Shown: piece after piece, positions 1-11,402 of the stretch | Numbering within the stretch: the stretch's first letter is position 1 | Layout: the number at the start of each line of letters is the position of its first letter | Assembly: GCF_026213295.1 (NCBI RefSeq) | Contig: NC_079415.1 | Span: 30,625,313-30,689,312 of the forward strand | Origin: Gadus chalcogrammus | Lineage: Eukaryota; Chordata; Actinopteri; Gadiformes; Gadidae | DNA: 64,000 nt | Reading direction: 5' to 3' | The notes under the pieces: model-generated | Seen by the model: only the letters and a program-made list of their open reading frames with translations | Told to the model about the DNA's origin: nothing | Database searches by the model: none | Translations under genes and position numbers: made by a program

Positions 1-706
1 TATTTGTAGATTATACATTTTCCTTGTCGCCCTTTGGATGGTCAATGGTTAAAGGCTCCTGCTGAGAAGGCAGATTCGAGTACATGCTCAGTTTATCAAG
101 ATTGTTTTCTTGCATAGATGCAATGTGTATTACTAACCTACGGCGGGCATGCCTCCAACAATATCCTCTTCAACCTTGATTGAAATGGTGTCTGGGGTCT
201 GCTGCTTTCCACATAAGGAAACACACAAGACATATTCTTTAATTTACACAGAATAGATGTCAATCCCCACCACCGACAGATTAGGCGTTTTTACACTGCC
301 AATCTGGTTCGGTCGCGGCTTGGCACGTCCTGCAATTTCAATGTCTTACCTGTGTATTTTTATTCAAGACCCTTGCATGCAAGAATGAGTTCACATCTGA
401 GCGTAGGCTAAAACACGATTAACTATTTACAAGTGCAAAAATCCCAACATATTTATATATTATTCTGCTAACCACCAGTTCCTCTCTACGACTGGACATG
501 TGGGAGAAGCCAGGGGCGTCCACACCCAGAATCTTTGAGGTGGCGTTGCGCTGATTGCTACGGTCTCCAAAGGCATCCCAGTCTTCTGCAGAGGGAGAAA
601 AAAAAAAAGGAAAAAGTTATTGTTTTGATACATTATACATACATTATTTGCATAAAGGGATGTATTATATTTGCATGTATTTGTAGGCACGAAAGAATCT
701 CTTTAA

Positions 707-1150
707 GGCCCCGTCCACACGAAGCCGATTTCATGGCGAAACCGCAAAGGTCTTGTACGGTTCGGCCTTCCGTCCACACGAAGCCGGCCAATCCGCTGAC
801 CGAAACCGCAAACTTCTGAAACCACCCTCGGAGGTGGTTGCAAATCTATCCGGGTTCGTTTTGGATTCATGTGGACGCCTGAAACCGACTGAAACCGTAA
901 ACCATGACGTCATCGCCCCACCCCTCGACCCTCTAGCCAATGACTGTTAAGCCCGCGGAGTCTCAGTACTCACAACAGCAAGGATTTCTGAAGCAGAAGC
1001 AGCGCCCCTTATGGGCCTGGAATGTGTACTACAGCGTTTCTACAGATCTACCCGGTTTCGCTTGACTCCGTCTTTACGGAGATACTGCGAAACCGGATAG
1101 ATCGAAACCGTTACGGTTTCGCCTGTTTCGGCTTCGTGTGGACGGGGCCC
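707..1150. mobile_element. Harbinger-type MITE, TSD TAA
   Basis: Non-autonomous 444-bp element with terminal inverted repeats starting ggccccgtccacacgaagcc and ending with its complement. It is flanked by TAA at 704-706 and 1151-1153. The same intronic stretch elsewhere (for example about 3630 and 15780) reads through without it. Three-bp TWA duplications are the PIF/Harbinger signature. No transposase is present. Confidence 0.8.
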
Positions 1151-2108
1151 TAAATGTATGCAACATTGACACAGGGTTTAAAATGTGTACTGCAGACAAA
1201 GATTCACAGTTTTGGGGAAGGACGTCTCCTCCAGCACCCTCCTCCCTAGACTCAAAGCTCAAGTGGTTGGCCAGGTTAAGGACACTCAACGAACACCAGC
1301 GCAAAGTGATCCGAGCACAACAACGTGTCCTTCCCTCGAAGCTGATCAGCCAACATTCATACATTATGAATTCAGTGATGTTTGAGAATGATAAACCAGC
1401 TCATGTGGCATCTGTCTTGGAACCCTTCTGGGCTCTTGAATGATTCCATCTTTGAAATGCAACCCCCAAGTTTGACTCGTGTTTTAGCAGGGCGCTTGTC
1501 ATGATGCTTTTCAAAGGAGGACCAGGCTTTTTAGCGCAGGTAGAATAGAGTACATTCTCAGTTGATCCAGGTCGTTTTCTTGCATGGATGCAATGTGTAT
1601 TACCAACCTGCGGCAGGCAAGCCTCCACCAGTATCCTCTTCAACCTTGATTGAAATGGTGTCTGGGGTCTGCTGCTTTCCACATAAAGAAGGAAACACAC
1701 ACAAGACATATTCTTGAATTTTCACAAAATAGTTGTCAATCCCCACTAACGACCCATTAAGCATTTTTACACTGCCAAGCTGGTTCGGTCGCGGCTTGGC
1801 ACGCCCTGCAATTTCAATGTCTTGCCTGTGCAAAACCAAGGGGGTAAAATCCCCCTTCGTCTCAGAGCTGGCTTGCTTGGTTCACAGGAGAATGCGGGCC
1901 TTCACACGGAGAGTACGACTCTTTACAATGAATTGCAAAAAAAATAAATATATCTTTTGATTCAAGACCCTCGCATGCAAGAATGAGTTCACATCTGAGT
2001 GTAGGCTAAAACGCGATTAACTATTTACAAGTGCAAAAATACCGAAATATTCTTTACTTTGCTAACCACTTTGCTGACGAAGCATTGTAAGGAAAGTTTG
2101 CCTGGTAC

Positions 2109-2221
2109 TTTCGCTTAGATCGACAATCTTTCGTCTTCGTCAAATGCGCCTGCATCACCTTGTCTCCCATGATGTTCAACAGCTCGCGAATTTCACCTTC
2201 TCTCCAGTTACAACTATTCAT
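2109..2221 (-). CDS. Myb/SANT-like first coding exon, intact copy 1
   Basis: An ATG in good context (AACATGA) opens a 37-codon reading frame that starts MNSCNWREGEIRELL. A Trp followed by spaced acidic and leucine positions resembles the first helix of the fish Myb/SANT-like (MADF or trihelix-like) DNA-binding domains; this is inference from spacing, not a proven match. The exon ends at a GT in GCGAAA/GTACC, a weak donor, on phase 2. Upstream lies a pyrimidine-rich stretch ending CAACAG that could be an acceptor for a 5' UTR exon. Intact sister copies are at 4443-4555 and 17025-17137. Confidence 0.45.
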
Positions 2222-2563
2222 GTTGATATCGCTGCATCGTCTCTGTTGTAGAGACAATGCAGCAACACCTCTACCCAAGCCTCGTCCCTAGAACCGCAAA
2301 GCTGTCTTATTGCATTTACTTCAAAATGAAACCGCCAATATGTGTAGGGTCAGAGAGGGTTAAAAGGGGTGCGAAATAAAGCCTGTAAATAACCTTGGTC
2401 AGTGTAAACGCGCGGATCACACAGGGGAAAAGTTGGACAAAAGACGGGCATATTTGGCAGTGTAAAAACGTTTACTGAATCATAAAGGTGTGGGCTTTCC
2501 ATGGGTCGGTTTGAGAGTTGTAACAGAGGAAGCATCTCTTTTGAATGTTGAATGATTTCCAAC

Positions 2564-2838
2564 CTGCACACTCAGCTCCTCGCGGCAGACCAGCCGCTCG
2601 CCGCGCTCCAGGCTCTTGGCCTCGCTGTGGTCCGCAGACAGCGAGTCCACTTCTGACGCGGTGAAGAGGGTGTCATGGGCGTCCACCGCCAGTGGGCCCT
2701 CCCCTTTACCGTAGACGCTCAGGATCTTCAGCGCCCCGCTGTGACTGGACATGTGGGAGGAGCCAGGGGCGTCCACACACAGACTCTCCGAGGTGGCGCC
2801 GCGCTGCGTGCTGCAGTCTCTAATGTTAATGCCGTCTT
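2564..2838 (-). pseudogene. Chimeric d exon without zinc fingers
   Basis: The 5' end (acceptor GTGAAG/AAGACGG at 2838) and the intron to its right match the start of the zinc-finger exons. The 3' half instead matches stand-alone d exons and ends at the donor GTGCAG/GTTGG. It encodes the HMSSHSGALKILSVYGKG core, then an acidic stretch and RLVCREEL. No C2H2 finger follows; the next thing on the strand is another Myb-like exon. Most likely a recombinant between a finger exon and a d exon, so a relic or a finger-less variant. Frame is kept throughout (275 nt). Confidence 0.5.
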
Positions 2839-3086
2839 CTTCACAGAGAAAAACAGAAAGAGAGAAAGTAATGTTTTAATTAATCATTTCACAAAGGTGT
2901 ACACACTTGTGTATTGGAAGAATTATATTTGGACATTCTTTCTAACTTCTATTTGTTGATTATGCATTTTCCTTGTCGCCCTTTGGATGGTCACGGGTTA
3001 AAGGCTCCTGCTGAGAAGGCAGATTCGAGTACATGCTCAGTTTATCAACGTTCTTTTCTTGCATAGATGCAATGTGTATTACTAAC

Positions 3087-4555
3087 CTACGGCGGGCAAG
3101 ACTCCCCCAATATCCTCTTCAACCTTGATTGAAATGGTGTCTGGGGTCTGCTGCTTTCCACATAAAGAAGGAAACACACACAAGACATTCTTTCATTTTC
3201 ACAGAATAGATGTCAATCCCCACTACCGACAGATTAGGCGTTTTCACACTGCCAAGCTGGTTCGGTCGCGGCTTGGCACGTCCTGCAATTTCAATGTCTT
3301 ACCTGTGTATTTTTATTCAAGACCCTTGCATGCAAGAATGAGTTCACATCCGAGCGTAGGCTAAAATATGATAAACTATTTACAAGTGCAAAAATCCCAA
3401 CATATTCTTTATTCTGCTAACCATCAGTTCCTCGCTACGACTGGACATGTGGGAGGAGCCAGGGGCGTCCACACCCAGAATCTTTGAGGTGGCGTTGCGC
3501 TGAGTGCTACGGTCTCCAAAGGCATCGCAGTCTTCTGCAGAGGGAGAAAAAAAAAAGGAAAAAGTTATTGTTTTGATACATTATTTGCATAAAGGGAGGC
3601 ATTGTGTATTTGTACACATGAAATAAACTCTTTAAATGTATGCAACATTGACACAGAGGGTTTAAAATGTGTACTGCTGACAAAGATTCACAGTTTTGGA
3701 GAGGGACGTCTCCTCCAGCACCCTCCTCCCTAGACTCAAAGCTCAAGTGGTTGGCCAGGTGAAGGACACTCAACGCACACCAGCGCAAAAGTGATCTGAG
3801 CACAACATGACATGCGAGGCAAGCACAATAATTATATTTTGACACTAAAGAGCAACAACGTGTGCTTCCCTCGAAGCTGATCAGCCAACATTCATACATT
3901 ATGAATTCATTGATGTTTGAGAATGATAAACCAGCTCAGGTGGCATCTGTCTTGAAACCCTTCTGGGCTCTTGAATGATTCCATCTTTGAAATGCAACTC
4001 CCAAATTTGACTCCTGTTTTAGCAGGGCGCTGGTCATGATGCTTTTCAAAGGAGGACAAGACTTTATAGCGCAGGCAGAATCGAGTACATTCTCAGTTGA
4101 TCCAGGTCGTTTGCTTGCATAGATGCAATGTTTATTACTAACCTACGGCGGGCAAGCCTCCACCAATATCCTCTTCAACCTTGATTGAAATGGTGTCTGG
4201 GGTCTGCTGCTTTCCACATAAAGAAGGAAACACACACAAGACATATTCTTTCATTTTCACAGAATAGCTGTCAATCCCCACTAACGACACATTAAGCATT
4301 TTTACACTGCCAAGCTGGTTCGATCGCGGCTTGGCACGCCCTGCAATTTCAATGTCTTGCCTGTGCAAAACCACAGGGGTAAAATCCCCCTTCGTCTCAG
4401 AGCTGGCTTGCTTGGTTCACAGGAGAAGGCGGGCCTTCATACTTTCGCTTAGATCGACAATCTTTTGTCTTCTTCAAATGCGACTGCATCACCTTCTCTC
4501 CCATGATGGTCAGCAGCTTGCGGATTTCACCTTCTCTCCAGCTACAACTGTTCAT
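3087..4555 (-). pseudogene. Zinc-finger gene module, 5' exons (second module)
   Basis: Minus-strand order: Myb-like exon 4443-4555 (113 nt, open), 55-nt exon 4316-4370, acidic 61-nt exon 4143-4203, block f (about 3665-3800), truncated d starting 3534, second 55-nt exon 3248-3302, second acidic exon 3087-3147. The last can splice in phase to the chimeric d exon at 2564-2838. Just after the Myb-like exon, a deletion has removed most of the first intron, leaving a donor GTATGA at 4442. All exons are open, making this one of the least damaged modules, but it has no finger array. Confidence 0.5.
4443..4555 (-). CDS. Myb/SANT-like first coding exon, intact copy 2
   Basis: 113-nt open exon beginning MNSCSWREGEIRKLL, phase 2 at its GT end (GTATGA, better than in copy 1). 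The Trp and the EI..LL spacing are kept relative to the other copies, which suggests past constraint on the protein. Function inferred as the start of a small DNA-binding domain placed ahead of the acidic linker and zinc fingers. Confidence 0.45.
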
Positions 4556-4897
4556 GTTGATATCGCTGCATCGTCTCTGTTGTAGAGACAATGCAGCAAC
4601 ACCTCTACCCAAGCCTCGCCCCTAGAACCGCAAAGCTGACTTATCACATTTACATCAAAATCAAACCTCCAATATGTGTACGGTCAGAGAGGGTTAAAAG
4701 GGGTGCGGAATAAAGCCCGTAAATTACCTCGGCCAATGTAAACGCGCGGATCACACAGGTGAAAAGTTGGGCACAAGACGGGCATATTTGGCAGTATAAA
4801 AATGTTTACTGAATCATAAAGGTGTGCGCTTTCAATGGGTCTGTTTAAGAGTTGTAACAGAGGAAGCCTCTCTTTTGAATGTTGAATGATTTCCAAC

Positions 4898-5181
4898 CTG
4901 CACACTCAGCTGTTCGTGGCGGACCAGTCGCTCGCCGCGCGCCAGTCTCTTGGCCACGCTGTGGTCCGCAGACAGCGAGTTCAGGTCCTCCACTTCTGAC
5001 GAGGTGAGGAGGGTGTCATGGCCGTCCACCGCCAGTGGGCCCTCCCCTTTACCATAAACGCTCAGGATCTTCAGCTCCCCGCTGTGACTGGACATGGGGG
5101 AGGAGCCAGGGACGTCCACACCCAGACTCTCCGAGGTGGCGCCGCGCTGCGTGCTACGGTCTCCAAAGGCATCGCAGTCTT
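4898..5181 (-). CDS. Stand-alone d exon, 284 nt, copy at 5 kb
   Basis: Open exon between a good acceptor (pyrimidine tract, CTGCAG/AAGACTGC) and a GTGCAG/GTTGG-type donor. It enters on phase 1, matching the acidic exon, and exits on phase 0. The encoded domain of about 94 residues has the order DCDAFGDRSTQRG, then a Ser/Gly-rich HSGELKILSVYGKGEG core, an acidic EVEDLNSLSAD stretch, and a basic or polar tail. I do not recognise it as a named domain. The same sequence forms the N-terminal part of the zinc-finger exons. A hAT element lies just upstream (5293-6302). It may be a relic of a finger gene or a usable alternative exon. Confidence 0.5.
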
Positions 5182-5292
5182 CTGCAGAGGGAGGAAAAAA
5201 AAGACCACGTAATTGTTTTGATACAATGTTTGCATAAAAGGAGGAAGTGTGCATTTGTACACATGAAATAAACTATTTAAATGTATGTTTAT

Positions 5293-6302
5293 TAGGGCTG
5301 TAACGATATGCATATCGAAACCGGAATCACGACACTCAAAGCCACGAACCTGTCTCGCGGTGTGAGAAGGCACAAGCGCGATACGCCCTTTCTAACTCTC
5401 CGGTCAAATTGTCAGATGGAAATTTGCTAATAACCAGTCTAAATAATAGTCTGCTGACACCGCCCCCTTTTATCGATGCCTTAAGTCTGCGACGAGATGC
5501 CCTCTCTGTGATGACAGCTCTCCGTGGGCTACGGAGGATTGCATTTCTCCACAGCCTGGGAGGTCCTCATATGCGATAAACGACATTCATCCAGAGTGGG
5601 ACAAATGCGAAAAAATAGCCTGTGTGATCCCTGTCTCTCGTGTTTTGTGTGCTTTGAACGGCAGTTGGTCTGCTTATAGGTCGGAATGAAGCGGCCACCG
5701 ATTGACAGGATGGGTACTTTATTCTACCGGAAACGATTGTTTCTTCACTAGACACACACACGCTACCGCTCGCTCTCCTCGCTCGTCCACTCACTCGCTG
5801 ACGTCACTCGCACACACATACGCAGACTGCCATTCACGTACACACACCCGCCACTCGTAAAACTATGCCTCGTTATTGCGAACCAGACGTTCATGTTTTT
5901 TCCCCATCTATTTGAAAGTGAGGCTATTAAACATGTTGCATTCTATACGGCCTGATTATGTCATTAATTAAGCTACATAACCTAATAAGAATCCACGATA
6001 GGATCTTTGACAAACCACAAAACTAGTTGAGGGTTTTTGCCTACCTGCAAGCATCCTCCAACTGCAATCTTTGGTGATTTATTTATTAAAATAGTGATAC
6101 ATTAATAGTATTCTTTCTGTTCAAATCTGATCAGTATTCCAAATTTTTTTTTATTAAAAGTTAAATTTCGTTTATTGTTATACAAGTGCTGTTTAAATAA
6201 AAAAAAAATATTATATTAAAAAAAATCGTGGGATGTATCGAACCGTGGGTCAAAAATCTTGATACAAACCGAATCGGGAGTTGGTTTTTTGTTAAAGCCC
6301 TA
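5293..6302. mobile_element. hAT-type non-autonomous element, TSD atgtttat
   Basis: 1010-bp insertion in an intron. It begins tagggctgtaacgatatg and ends ...aaagcccta, with an exact 8-bp duplication atgtttat at 5285-5292 and 6303-6310. Eight-bp duplications and a TAGGG terminus indicate the hAT superfamily. The uninterrupted intron (aaatgtatgcaacattg) is seen in the sister modules. No transposase-like reading frame was found. The interior has CA-rich and CGCTC-rich stretches. Confidence 0.8.
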
Positions 6303-6519
6303 ATGTTTATGAAATATTGAGACAGAGGGTTTAAAATGTGTACTGCAGACAAAGATTCAGAGTTTTGGAGAGGGATGTCTCCTCCAGCACCCTCCCCCCT
6401 AGACTCAAAACTCAAGCGGGGGCCAGGTGGAGGACACTGAACGAACGACAGCGCAAAATGATCTGAGCACATGAAATGCGAGAGAAGCGCAACTATTCTA
6501 TTTTGACGATAACAATGCT

Positions 6520-6992
6520 GTGTTCCAATATCCATACTTACTAGCCTTAGTATGAGTACGTAGGGCGTTCCAATTCAGATCGGGCGAAAATAAGTACTGA
6601 AAGGACCCATGGTGTACTCAAAACGGTCAAATCGTGAAGTGTGGATCGATTTACACATTTTTTACTCAACGGCAGCAATGTTAGCTGGGTAGCGGAAGAG
6701 GGCGGAGTCAGGTTAAGCCAAAGTCTGCGCATTTTCCACATAGCATGAATTAATGGAGTCATTTTGTAGTTTTAATAGCTTTTATAGCAGCTAGGCGTAA
6801 AGAGTTCACCGTTCAAAGCGGGATGTTTATTGCGGGGAAGGAGCCGCGGCCGCAGTCGTGATCGTAATTTCCGGTTTGTGCACCACGGAGCATTCGATTT
6901 GGAACAACACTGACATCTGAAAATGAGCGCACTTAGTGAGTGCGGATAGTGTACTAAGTTTAAGGGTACTCATGGCAGTATGGATATTAAAC
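6520..6992. mobile_element. Inverted-repeat element (MITE-like)
   Basis: Flanks carry an imperfect inverted repeat, ttccaatatccatact on the left and agtatggatatt on the right. The interior is unlike any other module, and the normal cluster sequence resumes at about 6993 (ccatctttgaaatac). No clear target duplication was found because some cluster sequence also seems deleted here. Superfamily undetermined. Confidence 0.45.
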
Positions 6993-7157
6993 TTATCCAT
7001 CTTTGAAATACAACCCCCAAGTTTGACTCATGTTTAACAGGGCGCTGGTCATGATGCTTTTCCAAAGAGGACCAGGCTTTTCAGCGCAGTTAGAATAGAG
7101 TACATTCTCAGTTGATCCAGGTTGTTTGCTTGCATGGATGCAATGTGTATTACTAAC

Positions 7158-7218
7158 CTACAGCAGGCATGCCTCCACCAATATCCTCTTCAACCTTGAT
7201 TGAAATGGTGTCTGGGGT
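7158..7218 (-). pseudogene. Acidic (KVEED) 61-nt exon, isolated copy
   Basis: Matches the 61-nt exon of the other modules, with acceptor GCAGCAG/ACCCC and donor GTTAGT. Neither a Myb-like exon nor a downstream finger exon is nearby. Block f is on the left of the 6520-6992 insertion and a d exon lies to the right. Likely a relic left by deletions. Confidence 0.4.
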
Positions 7219-7403
7219 CTGCTGCTTTCCACATAAAGAAGGAAACACACACAAAAGACATTCTTTCATTTGCAAAGAATAGTTATAAATCCCCACTTAC
7301 GACTCATTGATTCATAAAGGTGTGTGCTTTATAAGGCTTTGTGCTGGAGTTGTAACAGAGGAAGCCTCTCTTTTGGATAGAGAATAAGAAGATCATCTCC
7401 AAC

Positions 7404-7665
7404 CTGCACACTCAGCTCCTCGCGGCAGACAAGCCGCTCGCCGCGCTCCAGGCTCTTGACCACGCTGTGGTCCGCAGACAGCGAGTTCAGGGCCTCCACT
7501 TCAGACGCGGTGAAGAGGGTGTCATGGCCGTCCACCGCCATTGGGCCCTCCCCTTTTCCGTAGACGCTCAGGATCCGCAGCTCCCCGCTGTGACTGGACA
7601 TGTGGGAGAAGCCAGGGGCGTCCACACCCAGACTCTCTGAGGTGCCGCCGCGCTGCGTGCTATGG
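7404..7665 (-). pseudogene. Truncated stand-alone d exon fused to block f
   Basis: Contains the HMSSHSGELRILSVYGKG core and the usual donor, but its acceptor and first codons are gone. A deletion joins the middle of the DHSTQRGG region directly to block f (about 7668-7800). The reading frame stays open across the join. A relic. Confidence 0.5.
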
Positions 7666-8389
7666 TCTAAAATGTGTACTGCACGCAAAGATACAGAGTT
7701 TGAGAGGGATGTCTACTCCAGCACCCTCCCCCCTAGACTCAAAGCTCAAGCGGGGGCCAGTTGGAGGACACTGAACGAACATCAGCGCAAGATGATCTGA
7801 GCAGCACAACACGACATGCGAGACAAGCGCAATTATTCTATTTTGACAATAACAAGTGATAACGGTAAGCTGCTCAGCTTACATTTATACATTTTGAATT
7901 CATTGATGTTTGAGAATAATAAACAGCTCATGTGGCATCTGTCCTGAAAACCTTCTGGGCTATTGACTGATTCCATCTTTGAAATACAACTCCCAAGTTT
8001 GACTCAAGTTTAGCAGGGCGCTGGTCATGATGCTTTTCCAAAGAGCTTGTTAGCGCAGTTAGAGTCTAGCAACAGCCTAGAATCTATGCTGCCTAGAATC
8101 TACTAGATCAAGTAAATGTACTCAAAGTGCAAAGTACATACCTTCACTTGTAAAATGGGGCAGCAAAGTCTTTAAGGATAGCCGTGTGGCTACAGTATTT
8201 GTTTCCAGGTAGTCTGTATGGCAGGCAAAATCCCTTGAGAGAAGCAGCTGAATGTAAAAATATGAGTGGGCCCTGGAATGGCAGTCAAACCCGCAACTCA
8301 CTACATGTGAACTCAGACCAGATCGATGCATAACATTATGCTGCGTTCCGGGGACACATTTTAGACCGTAAGTTACGAGCTGTAACGGA

Positions 8390-8520
8390 GGTCATTATTA
8401 TTATTATTAACCTTTATTTACCCAGGAGAACAAATTAAAGACAAAATTCTTATTTTCAAGGGCAGCCTGAAAAGAGCTAGAAGCTCTTTAAGGGGTAGAG
8501 GGAGGGGAGTGCTCAAAGTG
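8390..8520. repeat. Interspersed repeat fragment
   Basis: A short ATT microsatellite followed by a stretch starting cctttatttacccaggag, which resembles an interspersed repeat often seen in teleost DNA (from memory). It is absent from the corresponding interval of THAP copies A-C. Family not assigned. Confidence 0.35.
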
Positions 8521-8543
8521 AAAATAAGGTTATGGTAGACTAA

Positions 8544-8987
8544 TGCCGCGTTTCCACTGCAGGGTGCGGAACGGATCGGATAGGTGCGGATCGGGTCACG
8601 TTTCCACCGCCAAAAGTGGGCGTGACCCGGACTTTGCCGTACCCGTTCTGGCCTCGTTCTCGGGACTACTCCGTTGGGGTACCGAAAACGAGACGCCTGA
8701 AAGAGTCCCGGGAAATTCTAGCTACACACCCCCTCCGTTGATTGGTCGACAGAATCGTCACTTCCGGGCGACGCGGGGATAAAAAACAAACAAACAGCAG
8801 CCTCGAGTTATTATTCTTTACAATTAACATGTTGCGTAAAACGCTTGCTTGGCCGAACAAGGAGGTGGAGACGTCCGTCTGCATTCTTGGGGAGGAAGAC
8901 GTTGTTTACGATGTTTTACATACCACCCCCTCCCTACCGCACCTTTGCGATCCGATCCGTTCCGCACCCTGCAGCGGAAACGCGGCA
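8544..8987. mobile_element. Harbinger-type MITE with ~35-bp inverted repeats, TSD TAA
   Basis: 444 bp. The left end tgccgcgtttccactgcagg is matched by a complementary right end with one mismatch in the first 20 bases. The repeat continues through ggtgcggaacggatcgga. TAA flanks it at 8541-8543 and 8988-8990. No coding potential beyond chance frames. Confidence 0.8.
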
Positions 8988-9811
8988 TAAGAGGGTTGTG
9001 AAAACGCTAGAACTACTGCGGTCACGTAGCTGGATACAGACAGTTGTATTCGTTTGTAGTATGGTGAGCAGACATTGTTAAAGATTCGGGACATTCCCTT
9101 GGTATCCAAGCAGTAGAGATCAGTGTATGTACCCCCTTTGCTGAACTGTGCCCATTCACGTGTGATCCCCCTGGTTTGCAGAGGTACACGCTCAGTCAGA
9201 ACGTTTATCCAAATAACAAAGAAGTGTCCAACACTCGCATTACAGTGTGTGTATTCACACACATACCGGATGCCATCTACCTTTACATTAGAGACAGTAA
9301 CTGCGCTGGTAGCTGTATAGCTAATGCTAGGGTAACAAGGTAACCATATACAGTAAAGCAACACAATGATACAGCGGTAGTTGACTTACTTGTCCGAGGT
9401 TTGTAGCTGAGCCGAGGAGTGTTGGAACTTATCCGGACTCGGCGAAATGTTTGGCGCGTTTCCAGATAAAATAGGCTCGGATGAAGGAACTAAACATAGA
9501 CTTTTGTGATAATTTGTACATCCCAACACTGAGCAACTTCCATGCTTGCAAACTATAATGTTACTCCAGGAAAGAACTACCGGTATGGGTGTGTTGAGCA
9601 GCTCACGCGGTCGTAGCTACTTTTCTCATGGGCGGTCGGGAAAAATAGAGTGGCGAAGTCACGCCCCTTCCGGTAGAGCTCATGGGACCTATGAGATCGA
9701 AAGATATGTATGGGTGTCAATGGAGAGAAAATAATTATTTTCTGGTCCCAGTCTTTATATGCCCTGGATTACACATAAGTTGTTTGTGGATTTAAATGAT
9801 AATTTTTCATG

Positions 9812-10882
9812 CAAAGAAAACTAAAAATGTTCATGAAGAAGTTTGATAATTTTAGGTTTTATGTGAGGCCGCTTTGTGAACTATAGCTCCTTCCCCAGTC
9901 CCTGCTCTGCTTATTGAAATGGGAGAAAGGCCCTTATGGTTAAGGCGCATTAAGTTAGGGTTGCAGTACTGGGTACAACTAAGTGGGACACATCAAACTT
10001 TTCCAGCAAGGTGCCTGTCACAAGAGTCTGACAGAGCCAATAAGTATAAAACATTTTTTGTAAATATAAATCAGTGGGCTGTGCGGCTGGGTTTGGAACA
10101 GTTTAGTGTAGCGGAACATACAAGCTGGCTACCTATGCCATATTGGGTGCTGCCCGAGCTGAGTAAACTGTCGATTGAGGCTGGGTCACTGTGGGCTAAA
10201 TATTTTTTTATTTATTGTAGGAAAACATGTGTCTGGTTTATGTGAATGTGGGAGTTCTGAGACAGTAAAACAGGTTTTTCTGGAGTGTAGAAAATATAGG
10301 ACAGAAAGACATGCACTATTTGGTAGACTGTTGGTCTTGGGACTTGGAGGTCAGGCTTTTTCAGTTTGTTCCCTGTTTGGGCACTGATAATCATAAACTG
10401 ATCTCTAGGGCAGTTCTGCAGTTCCTGCATAGAACAGGACTATATGTAAAAATGTAGTCAGTCATCGGACCTGTGGAGGGCAGTAATACGCTGGACAGCG
10501 TCCAAAATGCCGGAAACTGAAGAAGAAGAACTACAGCTCTTCGCTGCTCTCGACGCATATATCACCCATGGACATAATAAAGGGATATCACCACACCCGC
10601 ACTTGGAACTCGGCAGAGATGGCACATAACTAAAACTCTCCACATGCCCAGACTTATAGTGGTTTTCACCTCTTTCTATGCTTTTATCCTCGCCTTGAAA
10701 AAAAGTGGTGAAGTGGAGCAAAGAGATCGCCATGTCTGTGCCGAGTTCCAATGGTTCCAAGTGCGGGTGTGGTGACGTATATGATGCGTCGAGAGCAGCG
10801 AAGAGCTGTAGTTCACAAAGCGGCCTCACATAAAACTTAAAATTATCAAACTTCTTCCCGAAAATATTTTTAGTTTTCTTTG
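9812..10882. mobile_element. Long inverted-repeat MITE split by a LINE fragment
   Basis: The left arm (from caaagaaaactaaaaat at 9812) and right arm (ending at 10882) are complementary through ggccgctttgtgaacta and beyond. The inner arms (ctcttcgctgctctcgacg) also pair. Without the inserted LINE the element would be about 420 bp with a near-complete fold. Its outer target duplication was not identified. Confidence 0.55.
9890..10527 (+). mobile_element. 5'-truncated LINE fragment (I/Nimb-like 3' end)
   Basis: Inserted in the MITE, with an approximate 12-bp duplication gaactatagctc / gaactacagctc (9878-9889, 10528-10539). Frames at 9919-10245 and 10175-10387 match the C-terminal part of the LINE protein at 54213-56066. 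Shared features are a QLSLTYWV-like segment, NxxLFIVGKH, and a Cys-rich end (C-x-C-x8-F/V-LEC). They are in different frames, so the RNase H part is deleted or frameshifted. The 3' end (ggcagtaatacgctgg) and a GAA tail match the other LINE's 3' region. Dead copy. Confidence 0.65.
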
Positions 10883-11402
10883 ACAGCAGCGATTGCAATA
10901 TTGTATATATAAATAAAAAAACACATACCCAAGTACTTTTCTGACCATTGTTGCATATTTGTAAACGTCAGTTTTACATTTGGAGTGGTATACTTAGATA
11001 GCCTATGTTTTTAAATTTGAGGGAAAGCTTCACGTTCGTGTTAGCATGGGTAGCACTAGACTAGGCTGACTTTAGTGGCTTAACCTTACTACATCTAGTG
11101 TGTGTGTGTGTTTGTATCCAACTTGAAAAACAAGAACAAAGTGAAGGAACAGGGATGAATATTGTATATATAAGTGCTAACAGGAGAGCAACACGATGAG
11201 GAAAGGAGACAATTAAAAAAGCAACACAAGTAAAATGGACCACTGGTTATAAAACCCTGCAGCAAATGCAGATTCCACTGCCTAACATCTGCACGCTGCA
11301 AAGGAATAGGCACCACGTAAAGCTGGACCCAGTGTTTGAGATTCTTGAGCAGGGACGCGGGAAGTGGGGGTGCTGCTTAGTGTGCGTCACCCGTCATCTC
11401 GT
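10883..11402. other. No gene recognised
   Basis: Single-copy-looking sequence with a short TG run (11099-11110) and only chance reading frames. No exon or repeat boundary could be supported. Confidence 0.4.

Larger units (their letters stand above)
138..2221 (-). pseudogene. Left-most zinc-finger gene module, 5' part, runs off the window
   Basis: Read 5' to 3' on the minus strand the module has a Myb-like first coding exon (2109-2221), a 55-nt exon (1771-1825, preceded by CACAG), a 61-nt acidic exon (1608-1668), block f (about 1182-1320), a truncated d exon (begins 585) and a second acidic exon (138-198). Candidate introns obey GT/AG, and phases fit: 113 nt leaves two bases, the 55-nt exon supplies one, and the 61-nt exon ends on phase 1. 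The acidic exon encodes a TISIKVEED core, a type of linker common upstream of fish zinc-finger exons (family knowledge). A finger exon would be expected left of base 1 but is not visible. A Harbinger MITE (707-1150) sits between f and the truncated d. Expression is unproven, so the call is gene or relic. Confidence 0.5.
8122..9640 (-). pseudogene. Decayed THAP gene copy D
   Basis: Diverged paralogue of THAP copies A-C. The terminal-exon region (about 8150-8290) still matches the IQQLLSRD segment but has substitutions and shifts. The segment about 9000-9340 matches the THAP intron of copy A (21640-22040). The THAP exon (about 9380-9640) has lost the CxxxxC and CxNHF motifs. It is interrupted by the MITE at 8544-8987. 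No function expected. Confidence 0.5.

Noticed and set aside
1401..1709. Recurrent ~100-codon minus-strand frame starting MSCVCFLLYVESS (also 16076, 26720, 46420)
   Set aside because: It reads the acidic exon and its flanking introns in the wrong frame across splice signals.
8906..9364. 152-codon minus-strand frame
   Set aside because: Spans the MITE end and decayed THAP intron; no family resemblance and no counterpart in copies A-C.
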